A DNA stretch of 64,000 nucleotides from Flagellimonas oceanensis (GTDB lineage: Bacteria > Bacteroidota > Bacteroidia > Flavobacteriales > Flavobacteriaceae): the NCBI RefSeq assembly GCF_003992595.1, contig NZ_RZNA01000048.1:145537-209536 (forward strand), given 5' to 3'. Under the pieces are notes generated by a model. It saw only the letters and a program-made list of their open reading frames with translations, was not told the DNA's origin and ran no database searches. Shown here in pieces: positions 8,111-18,031 of this stretch (the first letter of the stretch is position 1; each line of letters starts with the position of its first letter). A program made the position numbers and the translations under genes.

Positions 8111-10363
8111 ATGGAATCTTTTGTCAAAAAAATAAGTGTATTTTTTATACTTATAAAATTCGGTGCATCATTTGCCCAAGGAACCTTTGCGGAATATAAA
8201 AAGGCGATATCGCTGGATTCTTTGTTTCGGGATAAGGTCACGAACTCGCCCAAAAATTTTCATTGGCAAGAAAATAACCTTCTGTGGTACGTCAACAATA
8301 CCCCGGAAGGAAAAGAATATCTCTGGGTAAACCCCTCGGAAAAAACGCAAGAAAAATGTTTTGACCATACCGTATTGGCCAAATTGCTATCAGAAAAATT
8401 TGAACAGGACATAGATGCAGGTCAAATCGACATCAGCGAACTGGAATTTGATTCGGATATGAGCGAGCTTCAATTCGTTTATGATGAAAAGAAAGTTTCA
8501 TACCGTCCTGAAAACCAAAAATTAACAATTGTAGAGTCAAAAACCAAAGACCCAAAAAGAGATTGGGGCTATTGGGGCAGCAGGTTCGATGAGACCAATA
8601 ATCCACCAGTTATGTCTCCCGATTCCACTATGTTGGCATTTATCAAGAATCACAACCTTTATATCAAAAACACCTCGACAGACGAAGAAACCCGGTTGAG
8701 CTATGATGGCTCTCCGGGTTTTTTCTATTCCACTTATATAAAATGGTCGCCTGATGGGGAAAAAATCATGGCATACAAGGTGCGTCCAGGAGATGAACGT
8801 AAAATATATTTTGTGGAATCCAGTCCAGAGGATCAGTTTCAGCCAAAATTGCAATCCAGGGATTATTTAAAGCCCGGGGATGAGCTCCCGTTCAAAAGCC
8901 CACAATTGTTTTTGGTCGGGAAAAAGAAACATATCCAAATTCCTACCGAGGAATTTGGCCATCAATTCGGGCTCAATAACATGGAATGGAGGGAAGATAG
9001 CAGTGCCTTTACTTTTGAATACAATCAACGAGGTCATCAGGCTTACAAAGTAATAGCGGTTGATGCAGTTACTGGAGCGGTAAAAGTGCTCGTAGATGAG
9101 GTCAGTAAAACCTTCATCGATTATAGCAGTAAAAAGTACAGGTACGATATTGATGATGGTAAAGAAATTATATGGACATCGGAAAGAGATGGGTGGAACC
9201 ATATCTATTTGTATGATGGGGAAACGGGAAAAGTAAAAAAACAGCTTACCAAAGGAGATTGGGTAGTTCGAAATGTCATTCATGTGGATGAGGGGAACAG
9301 AGAGGTGTACTTTACGGCCAGTGGAATGGACAAGGGTCAAGACCCGTACTTCCTTCATTACTTTAAAATAGGTTTTGATGGCAGGAACCTAACCCGATTC
9401 ACCAAAGAGAACGGGAACCATAAGGTTACTTTCTCGGAAGACCATGAGTATTATATAGATCAGTACTCCAGGGTGGATGCTCCACCCGTAACGCTTTTGA
9501 AATCATCAAAAAATGCCAAGACTCTAATGCAATTGCAAAAGGCCGACCATTCCGCATTGCTGGAAGAGGGGTGGATAGCTCCTGAGGTTTTCACGGCCAA
9601 AGGTAGGGATGGCCTTACCGATATATGGGGAATCATTATAAGGCCCACGTCCTTTGATCCCAACAAAACATACCCCGTAATTGAATATATTTATGCAGGG
9701 CCGCACAGTTCGTTTGTTCCCAAGGACTTCAGGTCGTACTACTGGTCCATGTCCTCTTTGGCGGAACTGGGGTTCATTGTGGTGCAGATAGACGGTATGG
9801 GGACTTCCAACCGCTCAAAGGCTTTTCACGATGTGTGCTGGAAAAACCTCAAAGATGGTGGTTTTCCCGATAGAAAAATTTGGATACGGGAAGCTGCCAG
9901 GAAATATCCGTATATGGATGCCGAAAACGTGGGCATTTTTGGGACTTCGGCAGGTGGGCAAAACGCAGCTGCAGCATTGGTCTTTAATTCGGATTTTTAC
10001 GATGTGGCCGTATCCTCCTGTGGATGCCACGACAATAGAATGGATAAGATTTGGTGGAACGAACAGTTTATGGGCTATCCCGTAGGGCCACATTATGAGG
10101 CCTGTTCCAATGTGGAAAACGCAGGCCAAATGGGCGGCGATTTAATGTTGATCTTGGGGGAGGTGGATGATAACGTGGACCCCGCCAGCACCATGCAATT
10201 CGCCAATGCCCTGATCAAAGCCAACAAAGATTTTGAGTTGGTCACCATACCCGGTATGGGACACTCCTCCGGAGGGGAATTTGGCGAGCGGAAACGCAAG
10301 GACTTTTTTGTGAAACATTTGATGGATGTGGATCCGCCCTCTTGGGAAGAAATCTACAATTAG
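8111..10363 (+). CDS. S9-family serine peptidase, dipeptidyl-peptidase IV type, secreted
   Basis: 750 residues with a signal peptide (cleavage likely after SFAQ). The N-terminal ~470 residues form the DPP-IV beta-propeller (repeated phrases such as IKWSPDGEKIMAYK and IWTSERDGWNHIYLYD). The C-terminal alpha/beta-hydrolase domain has the nucleophile Ser613 in GTSAGG, the acid at Asp686 or Asp687 in GEVDDNV, and His718 in GMGHSSGG. S9B enzymes release X-Pro or X-Ala dipeptides from N-termini in the periplasm, a fitting activity for Pro/Hyp-rich proteins. Placement directly after the Hyp operon and behind the same promoter element supports that role, though cleavage after hydroxyproline is not proven. 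Confidence 0.9.
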   Translation: MESFVKKISVFFILIKFGASFAQGTFAEYKKAISLDSLFRDKVTNSPKNFHWQENNLLWYVNNTPEGKEYLWVNPSEKTQEKCFDHTVLAKLLSEKFEQDIDAGQIDISELEFDSDMSELQFVYDEKKVSYRPENQKLTIVESKTKDPKRDWGYWGSRFDETNNPPVMSPDSTMLAFIKNHNLYIKNTSTDEETRLSYDGSPGFFYSTYIKWSPDGEKIMAYKVRPGDERKIYFVESSPEDQFQPKLQSRDYLKPGDELPFKSPQLFLVGKKKHIQIPTEEFGHQFGLNNMEWREDSSAFTFEYNQRGHQAYKVIAVDAVTGAVKVLVDEVSKTFIDYSSKKYRYDIDDGKEIIWTSERDGWNHIYLYDGETGKVKKQLTKGDWVVRNVIHVDEGNREVYFTASGMDKGQDPYFLHYFKIGFDGRNLTRFTKENGNHKVTFSEDHEYYIDQYSRVDAPPVTLLKSSKNAKTLMQLQKADHSALLEEGWIAPEVFTAKGRDGLTDIWGIIIRPTSFDPNKTYPVIEYIYAGPHSSFVPKDFRSYYWSMSSLAELGFIVVQIDGMGTSNRSKAFHDVCWKNLKDGGFPDRKIWIREAARKYPYMDAENVGIFGTSAGGQNAAAALVFNSDFYDVAVSSCGCHDNRMDKIWWNEQFMGYPVGPHYEACSNVENAGQMGGDLMLILGEVDDNVDPASTMQFANALIKANKDFELVTIPGMGHSSGGEFGERKRKDFFVKHLMDVDPPSWEEIYN

Positions 10364-10417
10364 AAAAACAACGTTAAACCATAGGTTAGTAAAAATTATA
10401 GGAGTAAAGGAATTATT

Positions 10418-13400
10418 ATGAAGTTAAGTAAGTTTTTTGTTGGTGCAGTATTGTTTGTGTTGACGGCCCAAATGAGTTTGGTGCACGCACAGAGTGGTAA
10501 CCAGATTTTGGATGGAATAGGGGAGACCGGAATGATTGCCAGATATATTTTTGATGGAGATGCCAAAGATTGGTCCAGAAATAATTTGCACGCAAGAGCC
10601 TACGGCGAAATTGATTTTAAAGACGACGAGCAGTTTAAAAAGGTGCTCTCGCTGCCAGGGGATGGTAAATCCTATATTTCCATTCCTGGGGAATCTGTGC
10701 AAAGTGAAGAATCCATGAGTATCGCAACATGGGTCAATTTTCAGTCGAAGGAACCGGGCCAGCTGCTTTTTGATTTTGGAAAGGATGATAGGACACATTT
10801 TTTTGTCGCTCCATTCGGAACCAAAGATCGAAAAGGGTTCCAAGCCCAGGTCATATTGGATGGCAAATCAAGATATGAGGTGCTTTCCCCAGATTTGGAA
10901 ATTGAAACAGACCAATGGGTGCATCTAGCCTTGGTCTTTGATATTCCATCAAAATCCATTGGTGTTTTTGTCAATGGAAAACAAACCGGCAAGGCAGTAA
11001 ATGTAGAAATGGAATTGGAGGATTTATTTACCCATGAGAATTTACTCTATTTAGGAAAGCCGATCGTATCTGGAAATCCTTATCTCAAAGCAAAGATCCA
11101 CGATTTTAGGTTGTATAGGATTCCTTTGAGTGAAAAGCAGGTAGGAAGGATTCGATATATTGCACTTAGAGGTGGGGATGCAGTGGTAAGACGGGAGAAA
11201 CCTGAAGACAACCTGCCAAAATTTTCTTCTGAAGTCCCTCAATTGTACAATGAATTTTTGACAGGAGTGTCCGATGTTGAGGTGGAAACAGAACTAGGCT
11301 TCTTGCCCAGATTGCCACGTCATGTCAAAGGAACATATCGCGACGGGATCAAAGGTCCGATGGTTAGGGTCCTATGGCCATCTCCAACTGATAATGCCGA
11401 GGTGACCAAAACAGGAAGCTATGTAGTCACAGGCAGGGTACCGGGTACGGATTTTGAGCCTACGGCAAAAATTACCGTAAAGGCAAAAAAGGATTTGAAA
11501 ACGCCTAACATGAAACTGGAAGTTTTTGGGTTAGATCAAGTAAGATTGGATTCAGATACTCATGGTAAGCAAACAAAGTTCATAGAAAACAGGGATAAGT
11601 TCATCAATACCTTGGCAGGGACCAACCCGGACTCCTTTTTGTTCATGTTCCGTAATGCCTTTGGACAAGAACAGCCCGAAGGAGCTGAACCATTGGGTGT
11701 TTGGGACAGTCAGGAAACCAAATTAAGGGGGCATGCCACGGGACATTATTTAACTGCCATAGCCCAGGCGTATGCCAGCACCGGTTACGACAAGGAACTG
11801 CAGGCCAATTTCGCCAATAAAATGGACTATATGGTAGAAGTAATGTACAAATTGTCTCAAATGTCCGGAAAACCTGTTAAAGCTGGGGGAGCGCACGAAT
11901 CAGACCCCACTAAAGTGCCACATGGTCCAGGAAAAACAACCTACGACTCGGATTTGAGCGAAAATGGTATTCGAACAGATTACTGGAACTGGGGAGAAGG
12001 GTTTATCAGTGCCTACCCACCCGATCAGTTCATCATGCTGGAAAAAGGTGCTACCTATGGTACACAACCAACCCAAGTTTGGGCGCCATATTACACCCTG
12101 CACAAAATTTTGGCAGGTTTAATGGATATCTACGAGGTCAGTGGAAACAAGAAAGCCTTGGAAGTGGCCAAGGGAATGGGGGATTGGGTGTATGCCCGGT
12201 TGAGCCTGTTGCCAACCGATACATTGATAAGTATGTGGAACAGCTATATTGCCGGGGAATTCGGAGGGATGAACGAGGCCATGGCCCGATTGGATAGGAT
12301 TACGGATGAACCAAGATACCTTAAGGTCGCACAACTTTTTGACAACATCAAAATGTTTTTTGGAGATGCGGAACATTCCCACGGATTGGCCAAAAATGTT
12401 GATTCCTTCCGTGGATTGCATGCCAACCAGCACATACCACAGATTATGGGGGCTCTTGAAATCTACCGGGATTCAGAATCTCCTGAATATTACCAAGTAG
12501 CGGATAATTTCTGGTACAAGGCAAAAAATGATTATATGTACAGCATTGGCGGAGTGGCCGGAGCAAGAAACCCGACAAATGCAGAATGTTTCATTGGGCA
12601 ACCTGCTACCTTGTATGAAAATGGTTTTTCAGCAGGAGGACAAAATGAAACCTGTGCCACCTACAATATGCTAAAGCTGACTAAAAACCTCTTTCTTTTT
12701 GACCAGCGAACGGAGTTGATGGATTATTATGAGAGAGGCCTGTACAACCACATCTTGGCTTCGGTAGCTGAGGACAGCCCCGCAAATACCTATCATGTGC
12801 CATTGAGACCAGGTTCCGTCAAAAGATTTGGAAATGCGGATATGACAGGGTTCACTTGTTGTAATGGTACAGCATTGGAAAGTAGCACTAAGCTTCAAAA
12901 CTCCATTTATTTCAAAAACAAGGACAATAGCGCACTATATGTAAACCTATTTGTACCCTCAACTCTGGAATGGACCGAGAAAGATATTAGCGTAGAGCAA
13001 AAGACAGCTTTTCCAAAAGAGGATAACACCCAATTGATCATAAAAGGTAAAGGAAAGTTTGATTTGAACCTACGTGTTCCCCAATGGGCGACCAAAGGCT
13101 TTTATGTGAAAGTGAATGGCAAAGACCAGCGGATAAAAGCAGAACCCGGTTCCTATTTGACCCTGAGACGTAAATGGAAAGATGGTGATGTCATTGATGT
13201 TCAAATGCCATTTCAATTCCATTTGGACCCGGTAATGGACCAACAAAACATCGCAAGCCTTTTTTATGGACCCGTACTGTTGGTGGCACAGGAGCCCGAA
13301 CCACGAAACGATTGGCGAAAAGTAACCTTGGATGCCAAGGATATAGGCAAGACCATAGAGGGAGACCCGAAAACATTGGAATTTACCATTGATGGTGTGG

Positions 13401-13465
13401 TTTTTAAACCGTTCTACGAAACCTACGGACGTCACTCGGTCTATATGGATGTAACACTGGAATAG
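10418..13465 (+). CDS. GH127 (DUF1680) probable beta-L-arabinofuranosidase with LamG and Ig-like domains, secreted
   Basis: 1015 residues. Order: signal peptide (1-~25), LamG/concanavalin-like domain (~40-245; YIFDGDAKDWSRNN, then IHDFRLYRIPLSE), a bacterial Ig-like group 4 domain (~290-360; VLWPSPTDNAEVTKTGSYVVTG), then a GH127-type (alpha/alpha)6 catalytic domain. The zinc-cysteine centre known from Bifidobacterium HypBA1 is present: Glu744 and Cys746 in NETCATYN, and Cys814-Cys815 in FTCCNGT. HypBA1 removes beta-1,2-L-arabinofuranose from hydroxyproline-linked arabino-oligosaccharides of extensin, which matches the neighbouring Hyp genes. The related family GH146 shares the fold and cannot be excluded by eye. 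Confidence 0.85.
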   Translation: MKLSKFFVGAVLFVLTAQMSLVHAQSGNQILDGIGETGMIARYIFDGDAKDWSRNNLHARAYGEIDFKDDEQFKKVLSLPGDGKSYISIPGESVQSEESMSIATWVNFQSKEPGQLLFDFGKDDRTHFFVAPFGTKDRKGFQAQVILDGKSRYEVLSPDLEIETDQWVHLALVFDIPSKSIGVFVNGKQTGKAVNVEMELEDLFTHENLLYLGKPIVSGNPYLKAKIHDFRLYRIPLSEKQVGRIRYIALRGGDAVVRREKPEDNLPKFSSEVPQLYNEFLTGVSDVEVETELGFLPRLPRHVKGTYRDGIKGPMVRVLWPSPTDNAEVTKTGSYVVTGRVPGTDFEPTAKITVKAKKDLKTPNMKLEVFGLDQVRLDSDTHGKQTKFIENRDKFINTLAGTNPDSFLFMFRNAFGQEQPEGAEPLGVWDSQETKLRGHATGHYLTAIAQAYASTGYDKELQANFANKMDYMVEVMYKLSQMSGKPVKAGGAHESDPTKVPHGPGKTTYDSDLSENGIRTDYWNWGEGFISAYPPDQFIMLEKGATYGTQPTQVWAPYYTLHKILAGLMDIYEVSGNKKALEVAKGMGDWVYARLSLLPTDTLISMWNSYIAGEFGGMNEAMARLDRITDEPRYLKVAQLFDNIKMFFGDAEHSHGLAKNVDSFRGLHANQHIPQIMGALEIYRDSESPEYYQVADNFWYKAKNDYMYSIGGVAGARNPTNAECFIGQPATLYENGFSAGGQNETCATYNMLKLTKNLFLFDQRTELMDYYERGLYNHILASVAEDSPANTYHVPLRPGSVKRFGNADMTGFTCCNGTALESSTKLQNSIYFKNKDNSALYVNLFVPSTLEWTEKDISVEQKTAFPKEDNTQLIIKGKGKFDLNLRVPQWATKGFYVKVNGKDQRIKAEPGSYLTLRRKWKDGDVIDVQMPFQFHLDPVMDQQNIASLFYGPVLLVAQEPEPRNDWRKVTLDAKDIGKTIEGDPKTLEFTIDGVVFKPFYETYGRHSVYMDVTLE

Positions 13466-13535
13466 CTGGACTGCATCAATGCAACGAAGCCAATCACTAC
13501 CTTTAGGTAGAAAACGATAATTAAATACGCACAAA

Positions 13536-15233
13536 ATGGATTTGAAAAAAACTGGAATCATATTGATGGCCTTGATCGGCTCCTATGCAACAGCACAGAA
13601 CAGTAAGTTGGCTGATCTTGTTACTGAATTTGAGGCGGACAACTGGGCATTGAACCGTACCTACAACGTAGAAGAATCCGAGGAGTATTATCAGCGGTTT
13701 TCCAGGTTTTATGATGACTGGGACAAAAAGTTGTCCGCTTTGGATTTTGGTTCATTGAGCCAACAGGGAAAGGTGGACTATGTTCTTTTGAAGAACTTGG
13801 TGACCAAGGGTAAGTATTTTTTAGATCAAGATTACGAAGCCTTTGACGAAGTCGCAGAAGTAAGCCATTTCACCAAGGATATCTTCCAATTCATTAAGGA
13901 CCGTCGAAGGGGCAAAAAGCCCGACTCAAAAGAATTGGCGCAAATATTCCAGAATGCCACACAAACCATTGATTCTGAAATGGAGTCATGGAAAGCCAAA
14001 CCATTTAAGGATTGGCAAACGGCGGATAAAGCTTCCGAAGTAGTGAAATCGCTTCAAAAAGGATTGGAAGAAGCGTATAACTTCTATTATGGTTACGATC
14101 CCGATTTTACATGGTGGGTGGAAAAACCTTATGAGCGACTGAATGAAAAATTGACCGTTTATGCGGAATTTCTGAAAAACAACTATTCAGAGAACAGTGT
14201 CAAGGATGATGGTAGTGGAATCATTGGTAAGCCCATTGGGGAGGATGCGCTAAACGAAAGCTTGGCGATGGCTTTTATCCCCTACACCCCTTCGGAGCTT
14301 ATAAAAACCGCAGAGGAGCAATTTGAGTGGTGCAAGAACGAAATGATAAAGGCATCCCGTGAATTGGGATACGGCGATGATTGGAAAAAGGCCATGGAAC
14401 ATGTGAAGAACACCTATGTTCCGGCAGGGGAGCAGCCCCAGGCCATTATGGACCTTTACTCCCAGTCCGTTGATTTTATTGAAAAGCGGGATTTGATCAC
14501 CTTACCCGATTTGGCCAAGGAAACCTGGGGAATGGAAATGATGAGTCCTGAACGGCAGAAAGTGAACCCGTTCTTCCTTGGAGGAAGGGACATTATCATT
14601 TCCTACCCGACCATGGAAATGGACCATAATGACAAGTTGATGAGCATGCGTGGCAATAACCCCAACTTTTCTTTTCCAACGGTACAGCATGAGTTGCTTC
14701 CCGGCCATAACCTTCAATATTTCATGACCAGTCGTCACAAAAGCTATAGGAGACCGTTTTATAATCCTTTTTGGACGGAAGGATGGGCGTTGTATTGGGA
14801 AATTATCCTTTGGAACAAGGGTTTTCCCCAAACACCTGAACAGAAATTAGGTATGCTGTTCTGGAGGATACATAGATGTGCACGAATCATCTTCTCGCTG
14901 AAGTTCCATTTAGGGGAAATGACCCCTCAGGAGTGTATAGACCTTTTAGTTGATGAGGTAGGTCACGAATATGCCAATGCAGAGGCAGAAGTAAGGCGTT
15001 CCTTTACAACCAACTACCCACCACTATACCAATTGGCCTATATGATGGGAGGCCTACAGTTCTATGCCCTTCGAAATGAAATGCTGGATAAAGGATGGAC
15101 GGAAAAACAGTTCCACGATCGGGTAATGAAAGAGGGAAGGATGCCGGTAGAGCTATTACGAGCTTTATTGCAGGATCTTCCTTTGAACAAGAACTATAGG
15201 ACAAAGTGGAAATTTTCCACAGCGTTCAAATAA
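13536..15233 (+). CDS. DUF885-family secreted metallopeptidase
   Basis: 565 residues with a short signal peptide (MALIGSYATAQ). The C-terminal half carries the DUF885 zinc signature HELLPGH (385-391) with a downstream Glu in WTEGWALYWE (Glu415), the set expected for a gluzincin-like active site. The remainder is mostly helical. DUF885 proteins are generally annotated as uncharacterised peptidases; activity on Pro/Hyp-rich peptides is inferred only from position between two arabinosidase-type genes and behind the S9 peptidase. All spacing to neighbours is about 70 bp on the same strand, so co-transcription is likely. Confidence 0.82.
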   Translation: MDLKKTGIILMALIGSYATAQNSKLADLVTEFEADNWALNRTYNVEESEEYYQRFSRFYDDWDKKLSALDFGSLSQQGKVDYVLLKNLVTKGKYFLDQDYEAFDEVAEVSHFTKDIFQFIKDRRRGKKPDSKELAQIFQNATQTIDSEMESWKAKPFKDWQTADKASEVVKSLQKGLEEAYNFYYGYDPDFTWWVEKPYERLNEKLTVYAEFLKNNYSENSVKDDGSGIIGKPIGEDALNESLAMAFIPYTPSELIKTAEEQFEWCKNEMIKASRELGYGDDWKKAMEHVKNTYVPAGEQPQAIMDLYSQSVDFIEKRDLITLPDLAKETWGMEMMSPERQKVNPFFLGGRDIIISYPTMEMDHNDKLMSMRGNNPNFSFPTVQHELLPGHNLQYFMTSRHKSYRRPFYNPFWTEGWALYWEIILWNKGFPQTPEQKLGMLFWRIHRCARIIFSLKFHLGEMTPQECIDLLVDEVGHEYANAEAEVRRSFTTNYPPLYQLAYMMGGLQFYALRNEMLDKGWTEKQFHDRVMKEGRMPVELLRALLQDLPLNKNYRTKWKFSTAFK

Positions 15234-15302
15234 GCATGTACCTATTATTCTAAAATGGGATAAGAGTGGTATCACTCATCCAAAAACCAAACTAACACCA
15301 AG

Positions 15303-18005
15303 ATGAAACATATAAAGTATTGGCTGGCTTCCGCATTTTGTATGGTCACCGTTTCGAGCATAATGGCACAGGACACCTATTGGAGCAGGGTGGAAAAAAG
15401 GGAATCGACTTTGGGCATAGCCGATGTTTATCAAAAATTCGATACCCCCGACTTTAAGTTGAAATTGGTAAGGGCATCACAGACCGTTGCGGCATTGAGC
15501 CCCAATAGCGACCCCTACTTTGACTTTACCCCAGGCGACCGTCTGGAAATAAGGGACAAGGACAGCCTGTATCATTTGGGGGACATTAACCTTCGGATAA
15601 AAGGAGTCAATGGGATTTGGAAAGAGTATTCCACGGCCACCAATAGGGCAAAAGTGGAACCATTGGAGACTGGGGGAAATGTTTTGGCAGCTGCTGACTT
15701 GGCCAATACCCTGCCTGGGGATATACCTGTTTCCGTAAAAAGATTTTACGAACTGGATAATGACCAACTGGTCATGCGTTTTGAAATCACCAATAAACAA
15801 AACAGACCATTGGAAATAGGGGCATTGGGAGTTCCAATGGTATTTAACAACATTCTTGAAGGCAAGTCCTTGGTGGAAACCCATGCCCAAAACGTATTTT
15901 TTGACCCCTATATCGGGAAAGATGCAGGTTACCTTGAGGTAAAAAGGTTGAGTGGGAGGGGTCCGGCCCTATTGGTGCTGCCCAAAGATCATATGCCATT
16001 TGAGGCGTATAGACCTTTATTGGACGATCCCACTCCGAAGAGTATCGTCTTTGAAGGGTTTCACGAGTGGATGGCATATAGCCAAGCTTATTCCGAAAAC
16101 GAATGGAAAGGAGTGGAACAATGGAACGAACCAACCTCGCTTGTTCTTCAACCAAATGAAACCAAAAACTTTGCCTTGAAATTTGTACTTGCCGAAGGAA
16201 TCAAGAATATACAGGAGACACTTGTCAAGGAGGAACATCCCGTTGCGGTCGGTGTTCCAGGTTACGTACTGCCACAAGACGTTGAGGGGCAATTGTTCAT
16301 CGATTATAACAAGGGGGTTGCTTCCATAAAGGTTGAACCCACCGGAGCATTGGAAATCAAGGAGAAAGGCACTACTCCTTTAGGAAAGAAAAAATACAAT
16401 GTCCATGGAAAAAAATGGGGCAGGGCCAGACTTACCATTACCTATACTGATGATACAGAACAGACCATCAACTATAAAATCATTAAACCAGAGGCAGAGG
16501 TTATTGAGGATTTTGGACATTTTCTGACCACGGAACAATGGTTCGATAACCCCAATGACCCATTTGGACGAAATCCATCAGCGATAAGCTATGATTACGA
16601 GAAAAAGGAAAAGGTAGTTCAAGATGGTAGAGTTTGGATCAGTGGATTGAGCGATGAAGGTGGGGCAGGTAGTTGGTTGGCAGCCGTCATGAAGCAATTG
16701 GTTCAACCTGACAAGGACGAAATCCAGAAGTTGCAAGATTTTGTGGATCAAACACTATGGGGAGGAATCCAGTATAATGAAGGTCCGAATAAGTATGGGG
16801 TCAAAAAGAGTTTGTATTATTACGAACCCGACTCTTTGCCCAAAGGCACGTACAGTGATAAAATCAATTACGATACCTGGGCGGCATGGGACCATAAGCA
16901 TGCGAACGACCCTGGAAGGTCCTATAACTATCCCCATGTGGCGGCCGCATATTGGGTCATGTACCGTTTGTCCCGTTACTACAAAGGTTTGGTGGATAAC
17001 AGGTCTTGGGATTGGTATTTGCAAAATGCCTATCATACCAGTGTAGCCATGGTGGAGCAGGCACCGTACTATGCCCAGTTTGGACAAATGGAGGGCTCCG
17101 TGTTCCTATTTATTTTAGAAGACCTGAAGCACGAAGGGCTTACGGCAATGGCCTCGGATTTGGAAGAACGAATGAAAAAGCGTGCCGATCATTGGCGGGC
17201 ATTGGATTACCCTTTTGGCAGTGAAATGCCATGGGATTCCACTGGACAAGAAGAAGTGTATATGTGGTCCAGTTATTTTGGGTATGATAGAAAAGCCTAT
17301 GTGACACTTAGTGCCATTTTGGCCTACATGCCAACAATGCCTCATTGGGGATACAATGGTAATGCCAGAAGATATTGGGATTTTTTATACGGTGGAAAAG
17401 CTGGCGAAACTTCACGTGTGGAACGCCAAATCCATCATTATGGTTCTTCACTGAATGCCATTCCCGTTTTAAATCATTACCGAAAAAAACCGGAAGATCT
17501 GTACCTGTTGAAAGTGGGTTACGGAGGTTTGTTGGGAGGGATTTCGAATATTACCCAAGACGGATTCGGGCCGGCCGCATTCCATTCATACCCTTCGACT
17601 TTAAAAATCGACGGTATTTCCGGTGATTATGGGTCTGGGTTTTATGGATACGCCGTAAACACATCATCCTACCTTACCAAAGATGAGGATATGGGATGGT
17701 TGGTCTTTGGGGGAAATCTATCCCAAAAAGCCGCCGTTGTGGAATTGGAACCGACCACGGCCTCAAGGTCCAGGGTATTCATAGCTCCCAAAAAGCTTTG
17801 GCTTACCTTGGATGCAGGTTCATTTAAAAAAGTGGCCTATAACAACGAGAATGGGGATGTAACCCTGACCTTGGATGCCAAAAACGCACATACTCCTTAT
17901 GCCTATTTGCGTGTGGAGGGCATGGATGTTGAACTGCCTTATAAAAAGGTCAGGGGTGCGTATCAAATTGAATTGGGCAAGAAAGAAACAGAAGTCAAAC
18001 TATAA
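15303..18005 (+). CDS. Large secreted DUF5695-type protein, possible uncharacterised glycosidase
   Basis: 900 residues with a signal peptide ending near IMAQ. No catalytic family is recognised with certainty; the text resembles the Bacteroidetes DUF5695 group (moderate confidence). The first ~300 residues look like a beta-sandwich of the kind preceding helical-barrel glycosidases (DFTPGDRLEIRDKDSLYHLG). A ~100-residue Ig-like linker follows, then a Trp/Tyr/His-rich helical region (~430-720; phrases such as YNYPHVAAAYWVMYRLSRYY and EVYMWSSYFGYDRKAY) resembling an (alpha/alpha)6 barrel, and a C-terminal beta domain. Acidic residues in EMPWDSTGQEEVYMW and NDPGRSYNYPHVA could be catalytic. Location among arabinose-acting enzymes suggests a debranching or side-chain activity. 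Confidence 0.6.
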   Translation: MKHIKYWLASAFCMVTVSSIMAQDTYWSRVEKRESTLGIADVYQKFDTPDFKLKLVRASQTVAALSPNSDPYFDFTPGDRLEIRDKDSLYHLGDINLRIKGVNGIWKEYSTATNRAKVEPLETGGNVLAAADLANTLPGDIPVSVKRFYELDNDQLVMRFEITNKQNRPLEIGALGVPMVFNNILEGKSLVETHAQNVFFDPYIGKDAGYLEVKRLSGRGPALLVLPKDHMPFEAYRPLLDDPTPKSIVFEGFHEWMAYSQAYSENEWKGVEQWNEPTSLVLQPNETKNFALKFVLAEGIKNIQETLVKEEHPVAVGVPGYVLPQDVEGQLFIDYNKGVASIKVEPTGALEIKEKGTTPLGKKKYNVHGKKWGRARLTITYTDDTEQTINYKIIKPEAEVIEDFGHFLTTEQWFDNPNDPFGRNPSAISYDYEKKEKVVQDGRVWISGLSDEGGAGSWLAAVMKQLVQPDKDEIQKLQDFVDQTLWGGIQYNEGPNKYGVKKSLYYYEPDSLPKGTYSDKINYDTWAAWDHKHANDPGRSYNYPHVAAAYWVMYRLSRYYKGLVDNRSWDWYLQNAYHTSVAMVEQAPYYAQFGQMEGSVFLFILEDLKHEGLTAMASDLEERMKKRADHWRALDYPFGSEMPWDSTGQEEVYMWSSYFGYDRKAYVTLSAILAYMPTMPHWGYNGNARRYWDFLYGGKAGETSRVERQIHHYGSSLNAIPVLNHYRKKPEDLYLLKVGYGGLLGGISNITQDGFGPAAFHSYPSTLKIDGISGDYGSGFYGYAVNTSSYLTKDEDMGWLVFGGNLSQKAAVVELEPTTASRSRVFIAPKKLWLTLDAGSFKKVAYNNENGDVTLTLDAKNAHTPYAYLRVEGMDVELPYKKVRGAYQIELGKKETEVKL

Positions 18006-18031
18006 GCCTAAAAGGGTGGTTGTTGCCAATT

